Source: Rubripirellula reticaptiva (lineage in GTDB: Bacteria > Planctomycetota > Planctomycetia > Pirellulales > Pirellulaceae). Taken from it: a stretch of 64,000 bases of DNA. Below are positions 45,539-54,178 of the stretch, one piece after another. The translations under genes and the position numbers were made by a program. The stretch lies in NCBI RefSeq assembly GCF_007860175.1, contig NZ_SJPX01000001.1:1178001-1242000 (forward strand), in the 5' to 3' direction. Each line of letters opens with the position of its first letter. The first letter of the stretch is position 1. Under the pieces are notes generated by a model. It saw nothing but the letters and a program-made list of their open reading frames with translations. It did no database searches and was not told the origin of the DNA.

Positions 45539-46153
45539 ATGTCGATAAGCGGTAGGGAGCCTCAGCCGACGACTCGCCCAAGCCTATTGGTTCGCTTGAA
45601 AGACACGCGAGACCATGAGGCGTGGACCGATTTCCACGCCGTCTATGAACCGGTCATTTACGCGATGTGCCGGCGACGCGGACTGCAAGACGCAGATGCC
45701 CGAGAAATTGTTCAGGAAGTTTTGATGGCGGTTTCCCGGTCAATTGCAAATTTCACGAACCATGGAGATGGCACCTTTCGAGGATGGCTAAGCCGAATCA
45801 CTCGCAATGCCACGATTGACGCGCTCCGTAAGTCCGCGTCGCGCCGTGAAACGATCGATGCTAGCGGTGTCATGCGCCATCTGGAAATCATTGCGGCCGA
45901 CAATGTGAATGACGAAACGACGGAAGAGTTTGACTGGGATCGTCGGCAACAACTCTTTCGCTGGGCTGCAGCGGAAGTTCGACAGCGCACTGGTGAAACG
46001 AACTGGATCGCGTTCTGGAAATCATCGGTCGACGGACTATCCATTTCCGACGTCGCCAAAGAACTGGGGATCGGCGAAGGCGCCGTCTATGTTGCTCGTT
46101 GCAGAATCATCAAGCGAATCCGCGAACTGGTCGATGACCGATTGACGGAGTGA
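45539..46153 (+). CDS. ECF-type RNA polymerase sigma factor
   Basis: A 204-residue sigma-70 family factor from ATG 45539; a TTG at 45527 would add four residues. Region 2 is seen in EAWTDFHAVYEPVIYAMCRRRGL, DAREIVQEVLMAVSRSI and FRGWLSRITRNATIDALRKS. Region 4 is the C-terminal helix-turn-helix (SISDVAKELGIGEGAVYVARCRIIKRI). It belongs to the planctomycete ECF types linked to Ser/Thr kinases, since the next gene, ten bases away, is a kinase with an anti-sigma-like zinc finger. Control is probably by that kinase, and the operon may be autoregulated. No promoter could be assigned. Confidence 0.93.
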   Translation: MSISGREPQPTTRPSLLVRLKDTRDHEAWTDFHAVYEPVIYAMCRRRGLQDADAREIVQEVLMAVSRSIANFTNHGDGTFRGWLSRITRNATIDALRKSASRRETIDASGVMRHLEIIAADNVNDETTEEFDWDRRQQLFRWAAAEVRQRTGETNWIAFWKSSVDGLSISDVAKELGIGEGAVYVARCRIIKRIRELVDDRLTE

Positions 46154-46163
46154 CGATTAAAAC

Positions 46164-47570
46164 ATGATTTCAATCCAAGACTATCATTTCGACGATCAAA
46201 TTCTGATTCAGTTGCTGGATGATTCGTTGCCTGTCGGTCGTACCGAGCAAGTTGAACTGCATCTTTCAAGTTGCACCCGTTGTCGTCAATCGCTCGCGCG
46301 GCTCGCGGCGAGCGAGCCGTGGTGGGATGAAACCATTGAAGTGCTCGGAAAGAGCGTGACGATCCCTGGCGACGATCATCCGACCGCTGTGGAAACAGCA
46401 ATGGTGGTCGAATGGTTGTTGCCAATCCTGGAACCGTCCGAGTCGGGGATCGGAATGCTGGATCGCTATCCTGTGACTGAAGTGATCGGGCAAGGCGGAA
46501 TGGGGGTTGTTTTGCGAGCGTATGACAACGAACTGAACCGTCCCGTTGCCGTGAAAGTTTTGTCACCGCACTTGGCGGGCGTGGGGGCGGCGCGAGCGAG
46601 GTTCATGCGAGAAGCTCAAGCGGCGGCTGCGGTTGTGCATCCTGCGATTGTGCCGATCTATAGCGTTGTGACGTCGGCGCGGTTGCCCTACTTGGTAATG
46701 CCGCTGGTAACGGGCGGCAATTTGCAGCAGCGTATCGATCGCGAAGGTCCGCTTGATCTGATCGAAGTGCTTCGTATCGCCGTTCAATTGGCCGATGGTT
46801 TGGCCGCCGCGCACCGAATGGGCGTGATTCATCGCGACATCAAACCGGCAAACATCTTGGTCGAAGAAGGCGGCATCCGTTATTTGATCAGCGACTTTGG
46901 TCTTGCCCGCGCCCTGAACGACGCATCGTTGACCTGCAGCGGAATGATTGCGGGGACGCCACAGTACATGAGCCCCGAGCAAGCACGTGGTGACGTCGCC
47001 GACGCGCAAAGCGATCTGTTTTCGTTGGGCAGTCTGATGTACGCGCTCGCCACCGGCCGACCACCGTTTCGCGCCGGTAACCCCATCGCCGTCTTGAAAA
47101 TGATCACGGAATCACGTCCGACTCCGATCCACCGGGTCAATGAACGGATGCCGGTGTGGTTTGATCGATTGGTTGGCCGCTTGATGGCGATTCAGCCGAG
47201 CCAGCGAATTGCAACGGCGGATCAGGCCGGTGAGTTGCTGCGAGCCGCACTCGCGCACGTGCAAAATCCATCCGCCCATCGGTTGCCCGTTGAAGTCGAT
47301 TGGCCCGCACACCGCATGCGATGGATCGCGATCGTTGCCGCTGCGTTGTTGATCGGCACGATGATTTGGGCTTTTCGTCCGGAGCAAGTTCGGGAGTCTC
47401 CTACGACGACATTGCATCGGCGTCTGGTCACAGTGACACCACCAACAGCGGAAGATGTTCGATGGAACAACGGACAACTTGATTTGAGTCTCCGGCAACT
47501 CGCCAGCGAAATCGAAATTCTCGAAACCCAACTCAACTTCTCGGCGCAAACCCTAGGCAGCAAAAAATGA
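46164..47570 (+). CDS. Membrane Ser/Thr protein kinase with N-terminal ZAS zinc finger
   Basis: A 468-residue protein. Residues 33-40 read H-x3-C-x2-C (H33, C37, C40), the zinc-binding motif of ZAS anti-sigma domains. The kinase domain runs from about residue 102 to 365: GQGGMGVV glycine loop, K131, HRDIKPAN with D225, DFG with D244, and GTPQYMSPEQARG. One membrane helix is at about residues 385-403, followed by a short coiled-coil tail outside. Anti-sigma and kinase are thus fused, and the ECF factor gene lies directly upstream. The cytoplasmic kinase would be anchored so that an outer signal can release or phosphorylate the sigma factor; this is an inference from layout. Confidence 0.9.
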   Translation: MISIQDYHFDDQILIQLLDDSLPVGRTEQVELHLSSCTRCRQSLARLAASEPWWDETIEVLGKSVTIPGDDHPTAVETAMVVEWLLPILEPSESGIGMLDRYPVTEVIGQGGMGVVLRAYDNELNRPVAVKVLSPHLAGVGAARARFMREAQAAAAVVHPAIVPIYSVVTSARLPYLVMPLVTGGNLQQRIDREGPLDLIEVLRIAVQLADGLAAAHRMGVIHRDIKPANILVEEGGIRYLISDFGLARALNDASLTCSGMIAGTPQYMSPEQARGDVADAQSDLFSLGSLMYALATGRPPFRAGNPIAVLKMITESRPTPIHRVNERMPVWFDRLVGRLMAIQPSQRIATADQAGELLRAALAHVQNPSAHRLPVEVDWPAHRMRWIAIVAAALLIGTMIWAFRPEQVRESPTTTLHRRLVTVTPPTAEDVRWNNGQLDLSLRQLASEIEILETQLNFSAQTLGSKK

Positions 47571-48811
47571 AATCCTATCGAAAAACCGCGTTCCGAATTG
47601 CCACGGCAACCGTCTTTGTTGTCCCCGTCGGATGGACATGGCTGCGCGCCGATGATCCGAATCAATTTGGTCGCTCAGCCGGTGGCTATTCGGATGCGCC
47701 GGCGCCGTCACGAACTGATGCTACGGTGCCTCAGCCCACGTTCACGCCCACTTACCACACGGTTCATGATCGGGAGACGGGTGAAGTGCGTCGCATTCCG
47801 ATGTCGGCGTGGCAATCGCACGCTGCGGCCGGTGGTTTTCATAGCCCAATGGTACAAAGTTACGATTCGCGTTCGGACGAAGCCGAAACGCTACGAACGA
47901 AGTACTTGCAGACTAAAGATGATGCTCACCGTGATCAAATCAAAGCAGAACTCACCGCACTGATCGAAGCACAATTCGAATCAATGCATATTGATCAAGC
48001 AGCTTCGATTCAAAGCATGAAGGAGCGTCTGCAGCGAGTTGAGTCGCTGCACGAAAGACGAATGCAAAATCGTGAGGCCATCGTGCAGCGGCGAATTGAG
48101 GATTTGCTAGGGATGCCCGACCATTTGCGATGGACTCCCCCTGTGACGGCCGATTTTCCGCCGCATAGGCAACTCCCTTCGACTAGCCATGCTCCGATAT
48201 CAGCGTGGGCGAACGACAGCTTTCGACCCTATGCTGATCAACGCAATAACGATCTGCGGACACCGACACCTCAACCACCGACAAGATATGTCGCCCCCCA
48301 ACCGCCATCGAATGTTCCTTGGGGGAACCCGCCCTCACCATACAACCAACCGAGACCGTCCCAACCGAGTCCTGTCCTACGGAGCAGTCCACCGCAACTT
48401 GTCCCAGAGTTGCCAAGTTCACCTGCTCCTGCTCCTGCTCCGTCGACTGTCAGTTCCGACCAACGAGTCTTCGATGTATTGCGAGACTTGGCCTCTCGGC
48501 GAGCCAAGCTAGAAGCGACTGTGAAGCAATTCGAACAAGCAGTGGAATTGAATCAAAAGGGGGCGTTGCCGAAAAGCGAACTCGACGCTCTGCAGGCCGA
48601 AGTCGTTGGACTGCGCCAGCAACTCGAAGTCGACGAGCGAGAATTGAAGTGGATCAAAGGCGAAGTTGAACGTGATGTTGCCCGGTTAGAGCCGCTCCTT
48701 GAGGGGGATCGATCTGACCGCGAAAAGATTGAGACTGAACGTGAAATCGATCGACTGATGCGGCTTCTTGCAATCTTGAAGTCGAATGGCACCAACTCGG
48801 ACTCTGATTGA
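47567..48811 (+). CDS. Secreted coiled-coil protein with Pro-rich middle
   Basis: A 414-residue protein whose ATG overlaps the kinase stop (ATGA), so it is coupled to it. A signal peptide ends at about WLRA (residue 29). The first half has charged helices (residues 95-175). A Pro/Ser-rich stretch of about 110 residues follows, including a CTCCTG DNA repeat coding PAPAPAP near 48421. The last 110 residues are a strong coiled coil (LDALQAEVVGLRQQLEVDE and following). There is no known domain. Its position suggests a periplasmic partner of the kinase tail, which also has coiled-coil character, but this is untested. Confidence 0.75.
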   Translation: MKSYRKTAFRIATATVFVVPVGWTWLRADDPNQFGRSAGGYSDAPAPSRTDATVPQPTFTPTYHTVHDRETGEVRRIPMSAWQSHAAAGGFHSPMVQSYDSRSDEAETLRTKYLQTKDDAHRDQIKAELTALIEAQFESMHIDQAASIQSMKERLQRVESLHERRMQNREAIVQRRIEDLLGMPDHLRWTPPVTADFPPHRQLPSTSHAPISAWANDSFRPYADQRNNDLRTPTPQPPTRYVAPQPPSNVPWGNPPSPYNQPRPSQPSPVLRSSPPQLVPELPSSPAPAPAPSTVSSDQRVFDVLRDLASRRAKLEATVKQFEQAVELNQKGALPKSELDALQAEVVGLRQQLEVDERELKWIKGEVERDVARLEPLLEGDRSDREKIETEREIDRLMRLLAILKSNGTNSDSD

Positions 48812-48814
48812 GTT

Positions 48815-49777
48815 TCAATGATTTGAGAAACTTGAGGTGTTGCGGTTTATTTTCAATTCGATCGAATTGAGATCGACGGCCAATGCGCCCAACCCACACG
48901 CATTGTTCGCTGCGACGATCGATGCTAGGTGCGAACTGCGGCGGACGGAAAAGCCTTTCGCGATTCCGTAGAGAAATGCGCCGTGGAAGGTATCACCGCA
49001 TCCGGTTGTGTCGACCACTCGATCAACGTTCACCGCCGGTTCATGCCAACGACCATTATTGCGACAGACAAACCAACTGCCGCGATCACCTGCGGTAACG
49101 CCGACGATGCGAGCATCGAAATCAGCAGCAAGCTGTTCCGCCAGCGTTGCCGGATCTGAGTTGCCGTGGACGTCATCTCCATTCACGTGCGCGGCGGCGA
49201 AGTGTTCCGATACGATCAAAATGTCGCTTGCCCGGACCAGCGGCAGCACTTCATCGCGATAGCGATGGGCGCCGCCATCGAACGAGACCAGCGTGTCGCT
49301 GCGTTTGGCAATCTCGATGGCTCGCAGACACGTTTCGACGTGACGCCCGTTGCAGTGAAGGATTTTGGCGTTGGCAACGGCGGCGGCCAATTCGTCGTTC
49401 CATGACAAGGGGATGTCGCTGCCGGGTGAAAAGACGATCGTTCGTGATCCCGAGTTTTGCCGAACCCAGACGGTCGCGACCGAAGCCGATTGCTCTTTGA
49501 CGACTTCGATGTGATCGACATTCACCCCCGCAGATTTCAGTTCCGCCAGGATCGTTTGCGAGGCGACATCGTTGCCAAGCCGATCGGCAAACGACACTTG
49601 GCCGCCCATCATCGCCGCTGTTGCGGTGGCAACTGCGACGCCACCGCCCAAGCTGATTCGTCGGTCCTTGGCGCGGACGACTGATTCATCGGTCGGCAGT
49701 TCGTCGACCACCATCAACACATCCAAAACGGAAACGCCGATGCCGAGAATTTCGATCGATTTGGAGGGTGAATTCAT
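48815..49777 (-). CDS. PfkB family carbohydrate kinase
   Basis: A 320-residue sugar or nucleoside kinase of the ribokinase superfamily. The first motif is ISLGGGVAVATATAAMMGG (residues of about 42-60), and the second, with the catalytic Asp, is VDTTGCGDTFHGAF near residue 260. GVTAGDRGSWF is the conserved strand before it. The phosphate acceptor cannot be told from the sequence (fructose, ribose, adenosine and others are possible). ATG 49777 is chosen over TTG 49780. The DUF932 gene lies 26 bases upstream on the same strand, so transcription with it is possible. The gene converges on the coiled-coil gene with only three bases between the two. Confidence 0.9.
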   Translation of the reverse strand: MNSPSKSIEILGIGVSVLDVLMVVDELPTDESVVRAKDRRISLGGGVAVATATAAMMGGQVSFADRLGNDVASQTILAELKSAGVNVDHIEVVKEQSASVATVWVRQNSGSRTIVFSPGSDIPLSWNDELAAAVANAKILHCNGRHVETCLRAIEIAKRSDTLVSFDGGAHRYRDEVLPLVRASDILIVSEHFAAAHVNGDDVHGNSDPATLAEQLAADFDARIVGVTAGDRGSWFVCRNNGRWHEPAVNVDRVVDTTGCGDTFHGAFLYGIAKGFSVRRSSHLASIVAANNACGLGALAVDLNSIELKINRNTSSFSNH

Positions 49778-49803
49778 CAACAGAACATACCAAAACGGCT
49801 GTC

Positions 49804-50928
49804 TCAGTTCACACTTTGCCGCACGACTGCTTCGCTATCTTCGATGAAGAAGTCGTCAAAGTCGGCGGACTTCTCGGCCGTTCCTTCTAAGTCGTATTCG
49901 TCCGACACGAGGGTCCCGATGTACGCCTGGATCCGGTTGGCCCCGTCGGGCGTCGCGTGGTGCGTGGCGATCTCGCTGGCAAAGTTGATCAAGTCGTACA
50001 CGCGAGCCTTGCTGGGCAGGATGCGTTGGCGTTTGTCGCTTAACGCTTCGATATTCGACAGCCCGTACAGTTCGCTTAGGTTGCCTGCGATCCCTCGCAA
50101 GCGTCCAAGCACACCTTCGCACAAAAGTTGTTTCTCGCGTTTGGCTTTTTCGAGAGTCGTCGCCAGCGTGAGGCATTCGTGGACCGAAGCCCACGAACTT
50201 TGGCTTGATTCGAATCGTTGACGCAGGGCGACGTAGCCATCGCCGTTATCGAACGATTCGATCGCACGTGAAATGCAGTGATCCATGTGTTTGCCGACCG
50301 GCACGTCGCTGCGAAAGGCACGGGCGTAACCGATCATGCCGTTGCTGCATACCATTCGCATCATCGACAAGAACAACCGAGGGTGCCCGTAACCGTCGAT
50401 GGGTGTTTCCAAACAGAAACGATCACGAAACTGATCGCCGCCGATTGCGAATTGGCGTGAACCGCCGCGTGGGGCATGCGTGCTGAGGACGAGGCCGTTG
50501 TGATAACGCACGTCGGACCCGCCGTATCGCGTGATCAGGTCAACCACTTCATCGTGACGGATGACAGGTTTTTTGGGGCTGGTTACTGCCAACAGATCGC
50601 GTTTCGTGCGGCCATCGGTGTCGGTGTGATTGGCGATGCAGAAACGAAACGCCGTGTCAGCGTTGACTTCCTCAATGCGGTTGAAGACTTCGGCAGGCGT
50701 GAAGTAGCGAAATACATTTTCGGCGATTCCGAACCGGCTGAAGAACGATCGCCAGAATCGCCGTGTCGCCACAACGGGCTGACCATCGATCCGCAGATCC
50801 TTTAGCGACACCTTACCGGCTTCGGTCGGCTGCACTCGATCGACCTGTAAGTCGGCGACCGTGGCGATTCCGTAGCTGAAACGTGGCTTGTCGGTTGCTT
50901 TTTCTGTTTCGGTGGTTGTCGTAGTCAT
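49804..50928 (-). CDS. DUF932 (phage/plasmid-like) protein
   Basis: A 374-residue protein of the DUF932 group, annotated in databases as phage- or plasmid-like and also found next to helicases. I base this on the overall pattern: an Arg/Phe-rich FWRSFFSRFGIAENVFRYF, the central RYHNGLVLSTHAPRGG and MMRMVCSNGMIGYARAF segment (the conserved core of DUF932), and a helical C-terminal half with an RIQAYIGTLVSDEYDLEG ending. There is no catalytic motif, and its biochemical activity is not known. The helicase gene lies 71 bases upstream on the same strand. No phage structural genes are nearby. Confidence 0.72.
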   Translation of the reverse strand: MTTTTTETEKATDKPRFSYGIATVADLQVDRVQPTEAGKVSLKDLRIDGQPVVATRRFWRSFFSRFGIAENVFRYFTPAEVFNRIEEVNADTAFRFCIANHTDTDGRTKRDLLAVTSPKKPVIRHDEVVDLITRYGGSDVRYHNGLVLSTHAPRGGSRQFAIGGDQFRDRFCLETPIDGYGHPRLFLSMMRMVCSNGMIGYARAFRSDVPVGKHMDHCISRAIESFDNGDGYVALRQRFESSQSSWASVHECLTLATTLEKAKREKQLLCEGVLGRLRGIAGNLSELYGLSNIEALSDKRQRILPSKARVYDLINFASEIATHHATPDGANRIQAYIGTLVSDEYDLEGTAEKSADFDDFFIEDSEAVVRQSVN

Positions 50929-50999
50929 GCGAATGGTTCCCTAAATTCGGTGGGTTGGTCGTTTGGACTGGTAGCGTTGTGTTGATGATTCGTTGATGT

Positions 51000-52250
51000 T
51001 CATTCGGCCTGCGATAGCCAAGCCATTCGATTTCGCGAACGGTGCATTGAAATCAGAGGTGGCAACTTCACATCTGCCTTGGCGACTCGGCGGCGCGCCG
51101 TCATCGCCATTTGGTCCAAGCGAGCGTTGGCACGGATGCTCCGCCAACCATCCTCGCTCCACAGATATTGTTCCTGAGGCATCGCTGTTCGCATCATCGG
51201 ATGCTTGGTGAGCCGGCACTGAACGACTTGCTTGTGAGGAACGCGATGCGATGTGCGAAGCACGCGTCCGGCCATTTGAATCGTAGGTCCTTTGCCACTC
51301 GGTCGACAAAACACCGTCTTCAATTCGGGACAATCGAAGCCTTCGGTTAGGATCGCCATGTTGATCAACACGTCGAATCGACCAGCGACAAAATCACTGA
51401 GTTGCTGTTCCCGATTGCTGGTCGCGGTGACCACGTCTGACCGAATGCCGCGAGCACGAAGCATTGATTCGAGTTCGTTGCACTCGGTTCGGCGGTGAAA
51501 GAACACCAGCGATTTTCCCCAGCGGTCGGCGTCGGTGGCTAGCAAGTTGGCGACCGCCGATGGCGTGTAGTCAGGGATGGTGTAGTGGTGATACTGGCTC
51601 AGATATCCGTCAGCGATCAGTGCTGCAATGCCTGCGTCGCGAATCACTTGATCAAAGCACAGTTTGATCCGATCGGTGCGATAGGGCGTTGCGGAAAGCC
51701 CCAGCGTCCAAGTCGGACGGACCTTGCTGTGCAGGTTCGCCATGCTGGTTGCCGCATCGTGTTGAGCTTCGTCGACGATCAACAAGTCACATGGCGGCGG
51801 GTTCTTGTCGAACATGCTGATCAGGTGCATCTTCACCCCAAATCGGCGACGAGCATTTTCAGCTTCGGCTTGCGTCAACAAGTTCCGTCGCATGGCGACC
51901 CATCCAACTCGGGCGCCCGTCGTTCGCTGGATGAAAGCAGCTGCGGCCAACCCCATCACGGTTTTACCGCTGCCGGTCGGACTCTCGATCAAGACGCTGG
52001 CTGCCGCTGGGCTGGTCCGATCACCTACCTGGAAACGGCCTGCGAACATTCGGATCACCGACGCGATGATTCGGCTTTGATAGGGCCGCGGTTGCAGGCC
52101 GCTGGAAGCCCACAGTCCCGCTAGCGTGCCGCTGACTCCGTCGGCCATCGTCTGTATCGGCCGTGGATCAAATGCCGTGGCACTTGTCGACACCGATTGG
52201 TCCAAGTTGTTGATCAATCCATCGCTCCCTGGTTCGTGTTTACCAGTCAT
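51000..52250 (-). CDS. SF2 DEAD/DEAH-type helicase
   Basis: A 416-residue helicase of the UvrB/RecG-like SF2 type. The Q-type start is RPYQSRIIASVI. Walker A is ESPTGSGKTVMGLAA, motif II is LLIVDEAQHDAAT (DEAQ-H), motif III is LGLSATPYRTD. Domain 2 has SLVFFHRRTECNELES, NMAILTEGFDCPELK and motif VI QMAGRVLRT. The length is close to a minimal helicase core (about 350) with an arginine-rich tail. It is not RecQ, UvrB or DinG. The start is ATG 52250. It is followed by the DUF932 gene; the pair is suggestive but not proof of a shared function. Confidence 0.85.
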   Translation of the reverse strand: MTGKHEPGSDGLINNLDQSVSTSATAFDPRPIQTMADGVSGTLAGLWASSGLQPRPYQSRIIASVIRMFAGRFQVGDRTSPAAASVLIESPTGSGKTVMGLAAAAFIQRTTGARVGWVAMRRNLLTQAEAENARRRFGVKMHLISMFDKNPPPCDLLIVDEAQHDAATSMANLHSKVRPTWTLGLSATPYRTDRIKLCFDQVIRDAGIAALIADGYLSQYHHYTIPDYTPSAVANLLATDADRWGKSLVFFHRRTECNELESMLRARGIRSDVVTATSNREQQLSDFVAGRFDVLINMAILTEGFDCPELKTVFCRPSGKGPTIQMAGRVLRTSHRVPHKQVVQCRLTKHPMMRTAMPQEQYLWSEDGWRSIRANARLDQMAMTARRRVAKADVKLPPLISMHRSRNRMAWLSQAE

Positions 52251-52261
52251 TTGATGACTGG
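52243..52261 (-). promoter_or_regulatory. Inverted repeat over the helicase start codon
   Basis: CCAGTCA (52243-52249) and TGACTGG (52255-52261) are exact complements with a five-base spacer, and the ATG of the helicase gene begins in the spacer. In the mRNA this hairpin would include the start codon; in DNA it could be an operator. Confidence 0.4.
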
Positions 52262-52381
52262 CACTTGAAGACAGAAAGCAGTGTTGTTGGGCAATGTGAC
52301 ACGTCTGGTCACGGGACTGAAATCAGTCCTGGAAAGTTTTTTTGGCTCGGTGCTCAGGCCTGGACTCGGAGCCGCTGGTTC

Positions 52382-53302
52382 TCATTGTCCCGAAATTTCG
52401 ATGCGGCCATGCAGGCCAGCTCGCGCCTTTTTGTCGGTGTTGCCAACCGTTGCCCACAGACGGGCTTCTCCGGTGACCGGATGAAGCTCGGGAGACACAT
52501 ACGTGATTTTTCCAACAAGCGGTTGAGCTGAATCATCCCCATCGCTGCCTTTGGGAAAGAACTTGATCGATCGACCAATTAACTCCGGACCGTGCTGTTG
52601 TCCGTCGACAAAGCATTCGACCCGGATCGGGTCAACCGTCACCAAGCGGACCACTGGCTTGCCCGGTTCGACCCATTCGCCCGCCTCGACGGCGACTTCC
52701 ACGACCTGGCCGGTGACGGGCGCCGCGATGCCATGTTTGTCCAAGCGAGCTTGGACAATTTTGGCTGCGGCTTGCTTTTCGTTGGCCTTAGCGCGAGCAA
52801 CCGCTAAATCGTGATCCGCTTGTTCGATTGCCAATTCAGACTGATCGACCACCAACTGCAATTTGGCAATTTCGGTTTCACTGATTGCACCGGCAAAGCC
52901 ACGGTTTGCATCGATGCTCTGTTCGAGCTCGCGAATTCGGACTTCTAAAGTTCGTTTGGCATAGCGAGTGTCGACGTCGTTTGATGCTTCGAGTCGCGCG
53001 GCTTCGTAAGAGGCTTGTGCTGCTTCGTATTCTGTTCGAACTTGTTCGTTGTCCAACTGGACCATGCGTTGACCGACCGACACGATGTCACCTTCGGCCA
53101 CTAACACTTCCGCGACAACGCCAGCAATCGGCGCGGCAATGAACGTGTTTTGAATCAGTGACAACTGAGCGTCGGCAATCATGATTGTTTCCGCTGGTGC
53201 GGCGGATGATTGGGCGCGTGCTGATCCAACATTCCCTACAAACAGCGAAATTGCCGCCAAGCACGATGCGGTAGTCCAAGGTGGTGGGAATCGAAAACTC
53301 AT
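52382..53302 (-). CDS. Periplasmic membrane-fusion (HlyD/RND adaptor) protein
   Basis: A 306-residue exported adaptor with a signal peptide ending at about ARAQ (residue 31). A biotinyl-lipoyl half-domain comes first (AAPIAGVVAEVLVAEGDIVSVGQ), then a long coiled-coil hairpin (about residues 70-190), then the second half-lipoyl part (IAAPVTGQVVEVAVEAGEWVEPGKPVV) and a beta-barrel end. Such proteins link an inner-membrane pump to the outer membrane. No pump or TolC gene is nearby. The gene is 131 bases upstream of the helicase on the same strand. Start ATG 53302. Confidence 0.87.
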   Translation of the reverse strand: MSFRFPPPWTTASCLAAISLFVGNVGSARAQSSAAPAETIMIADAQLSLIQNTFIAAPIAGVVAEVLVAEGDIVSVGQRMVQLDNEQVRTEYEAAQASYEAARLEASNDVDTRYAKRTLEVRIRELEQSIDANRGFAGAISETEIAKLQLVVDQSELAIEQADHDLAVARAKANEKQAAAKIVQARLDKHGIAAPVTGQVVEVAVEAGEWVEPGKPVVRLVTVDPIRVECFVDGQQHGPELIGRSIKFFPKGSDGDDSAQPLVGKITYVSPELHPVTGEARLWATVGNTDKKARAGLHGRIEISGQ

Positions 53303-53469
53303 AAATCAGACTTTGGCGGCAAGCGTATGGAATGAAGGTGTGGTTGCCAATAGACTAAAGCCACACCCGTTTGGAAAGATAGATTTTGAGTGTCAAGATC
53401 AATTAGGCCATCCAGAGCGACGCGAAGTACCGCCTGCACTCTGTGACTAAGGTTCAAGGAGTCATAGCA

Positions 53470-53796
53470 ATGGAACAAACTCAATCGCTGGTTTTGGTCA
53501 TCACAACCGTAGAAACAGCCAGTGATGCGGGCGTTCTTTCCCGCGCCTTGGTCGGCTTGTCCTTGGCTGCGTGTGTCCAGATTGATGGACCGATCACCAG
53601 CCACTATCGCTGGGCGGGCGAAGTTCAGCAGTCGTCCGAGTTTCGTTTGATGATCAAGTCGTCGTTGTCGGCTTGGCCGGAACTGCGAGACCAAATCGCC
53701 AAACTGCATCCCTATGACGAACCCGAAATCATCATGACATTCATCGATGATTCGAGTGAGGGTTATCGAAACTGGGTCATTGATCAGACGACGTAG
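53470..53796 (+). CDS. cutA: CutA1 divalent-cation tolerance protein
   Basis: A 108-residue protein. ATG 53470 is preferred over GTG or other upstream codons because AAGGAG lies at 53457-53462, seven bases before it. The motifs SLAACVQIDGPITSHYRW and EFRLMIKSS, and the HPYDEPEIIM block near residue 84, are characteristic of CutA1, a trimeric protein first linked to copper tolerance and widely conserved. The length matches the family. Its role in metal handling is uncertain in most species. The 3' end overlaps the convergent DgkA gene by 20 bases. Confidence 0.92.
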   Translation: MEQTQSLVLVITTVETASDAGVLSRALVGLSLAACVQIDGPITSHYRWAGEVQQSSEFRLMIKSSLSAWPELRDQIAKLHPYDEPEIIMTFIDDSSEGYRNWVIDQTT

Positions 53797-54178
53797 CCAG
53801 GTCGAAGACGGTATCCCAAAGCGGCGGGCCGATCGCAATCACACCGATGACGGCCGCTGCGATCGCCGCCACCAGGACTGCTGCTGCGGCCGCATCGAGT
53901 GCACGTCCGATTTGAACGTCGTGGCTTGGATGGACGACGCGGACCATTTCTTCGATCGCGGTGTTGAGCAGTTCGGAGGATAACACCATGGCGATTGCAA
54001 CGACAATTGACACCCATCGCCACGGTTCTAGTTCTAGCCAATATCCGATTCCCATCGCTGCCAACGCGACCGGAAGATGAACCCAGAAACTGTTCTGAGT
54101 TTTGACTGCGTGGATGAGTCCAGTGACCGCAAAAGCAAACTTTTGGTAACAGCGAATCGTACTCGAAGGCTTGGTCAT
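53777..54178 (-). CDS. dgkA: Diacylglycerol/undecaprenol kinase
   Basis: A 133-residue membrane kinase with three membrane helices. The family motif is clear: SSELLNTAIEEMVRVVHPSHD and IGRALDAAAAAVL (Glu and Asp are catalytic or metal residues in DgkA). Members phosphorylate diacylglycerol or undecaprenol to recycle lipids of envelope synthesis. The ATG (54176-54178) overlaps the lptD stop in the ATGA pattern, so the gene is coupled to LptD. It fits the lipid recycling need of lipid A or peptidoglycan synthesis. The length is slightly above the E. coli 122 residues. Confidence 0.9.
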   Translation of the reverse strand: MTKPSSTIRCYQKFAFAVTGLIHAVKTQNSFWVHLPVALAAMGIGYWLELEPWRWVSIVVAIAMVLSSELLNTAIEEMVRVVHPSHDVQIGRALDAAAAAVLVAAIAAAVIGVIAIGPPLWDTVFDLATSSDQ

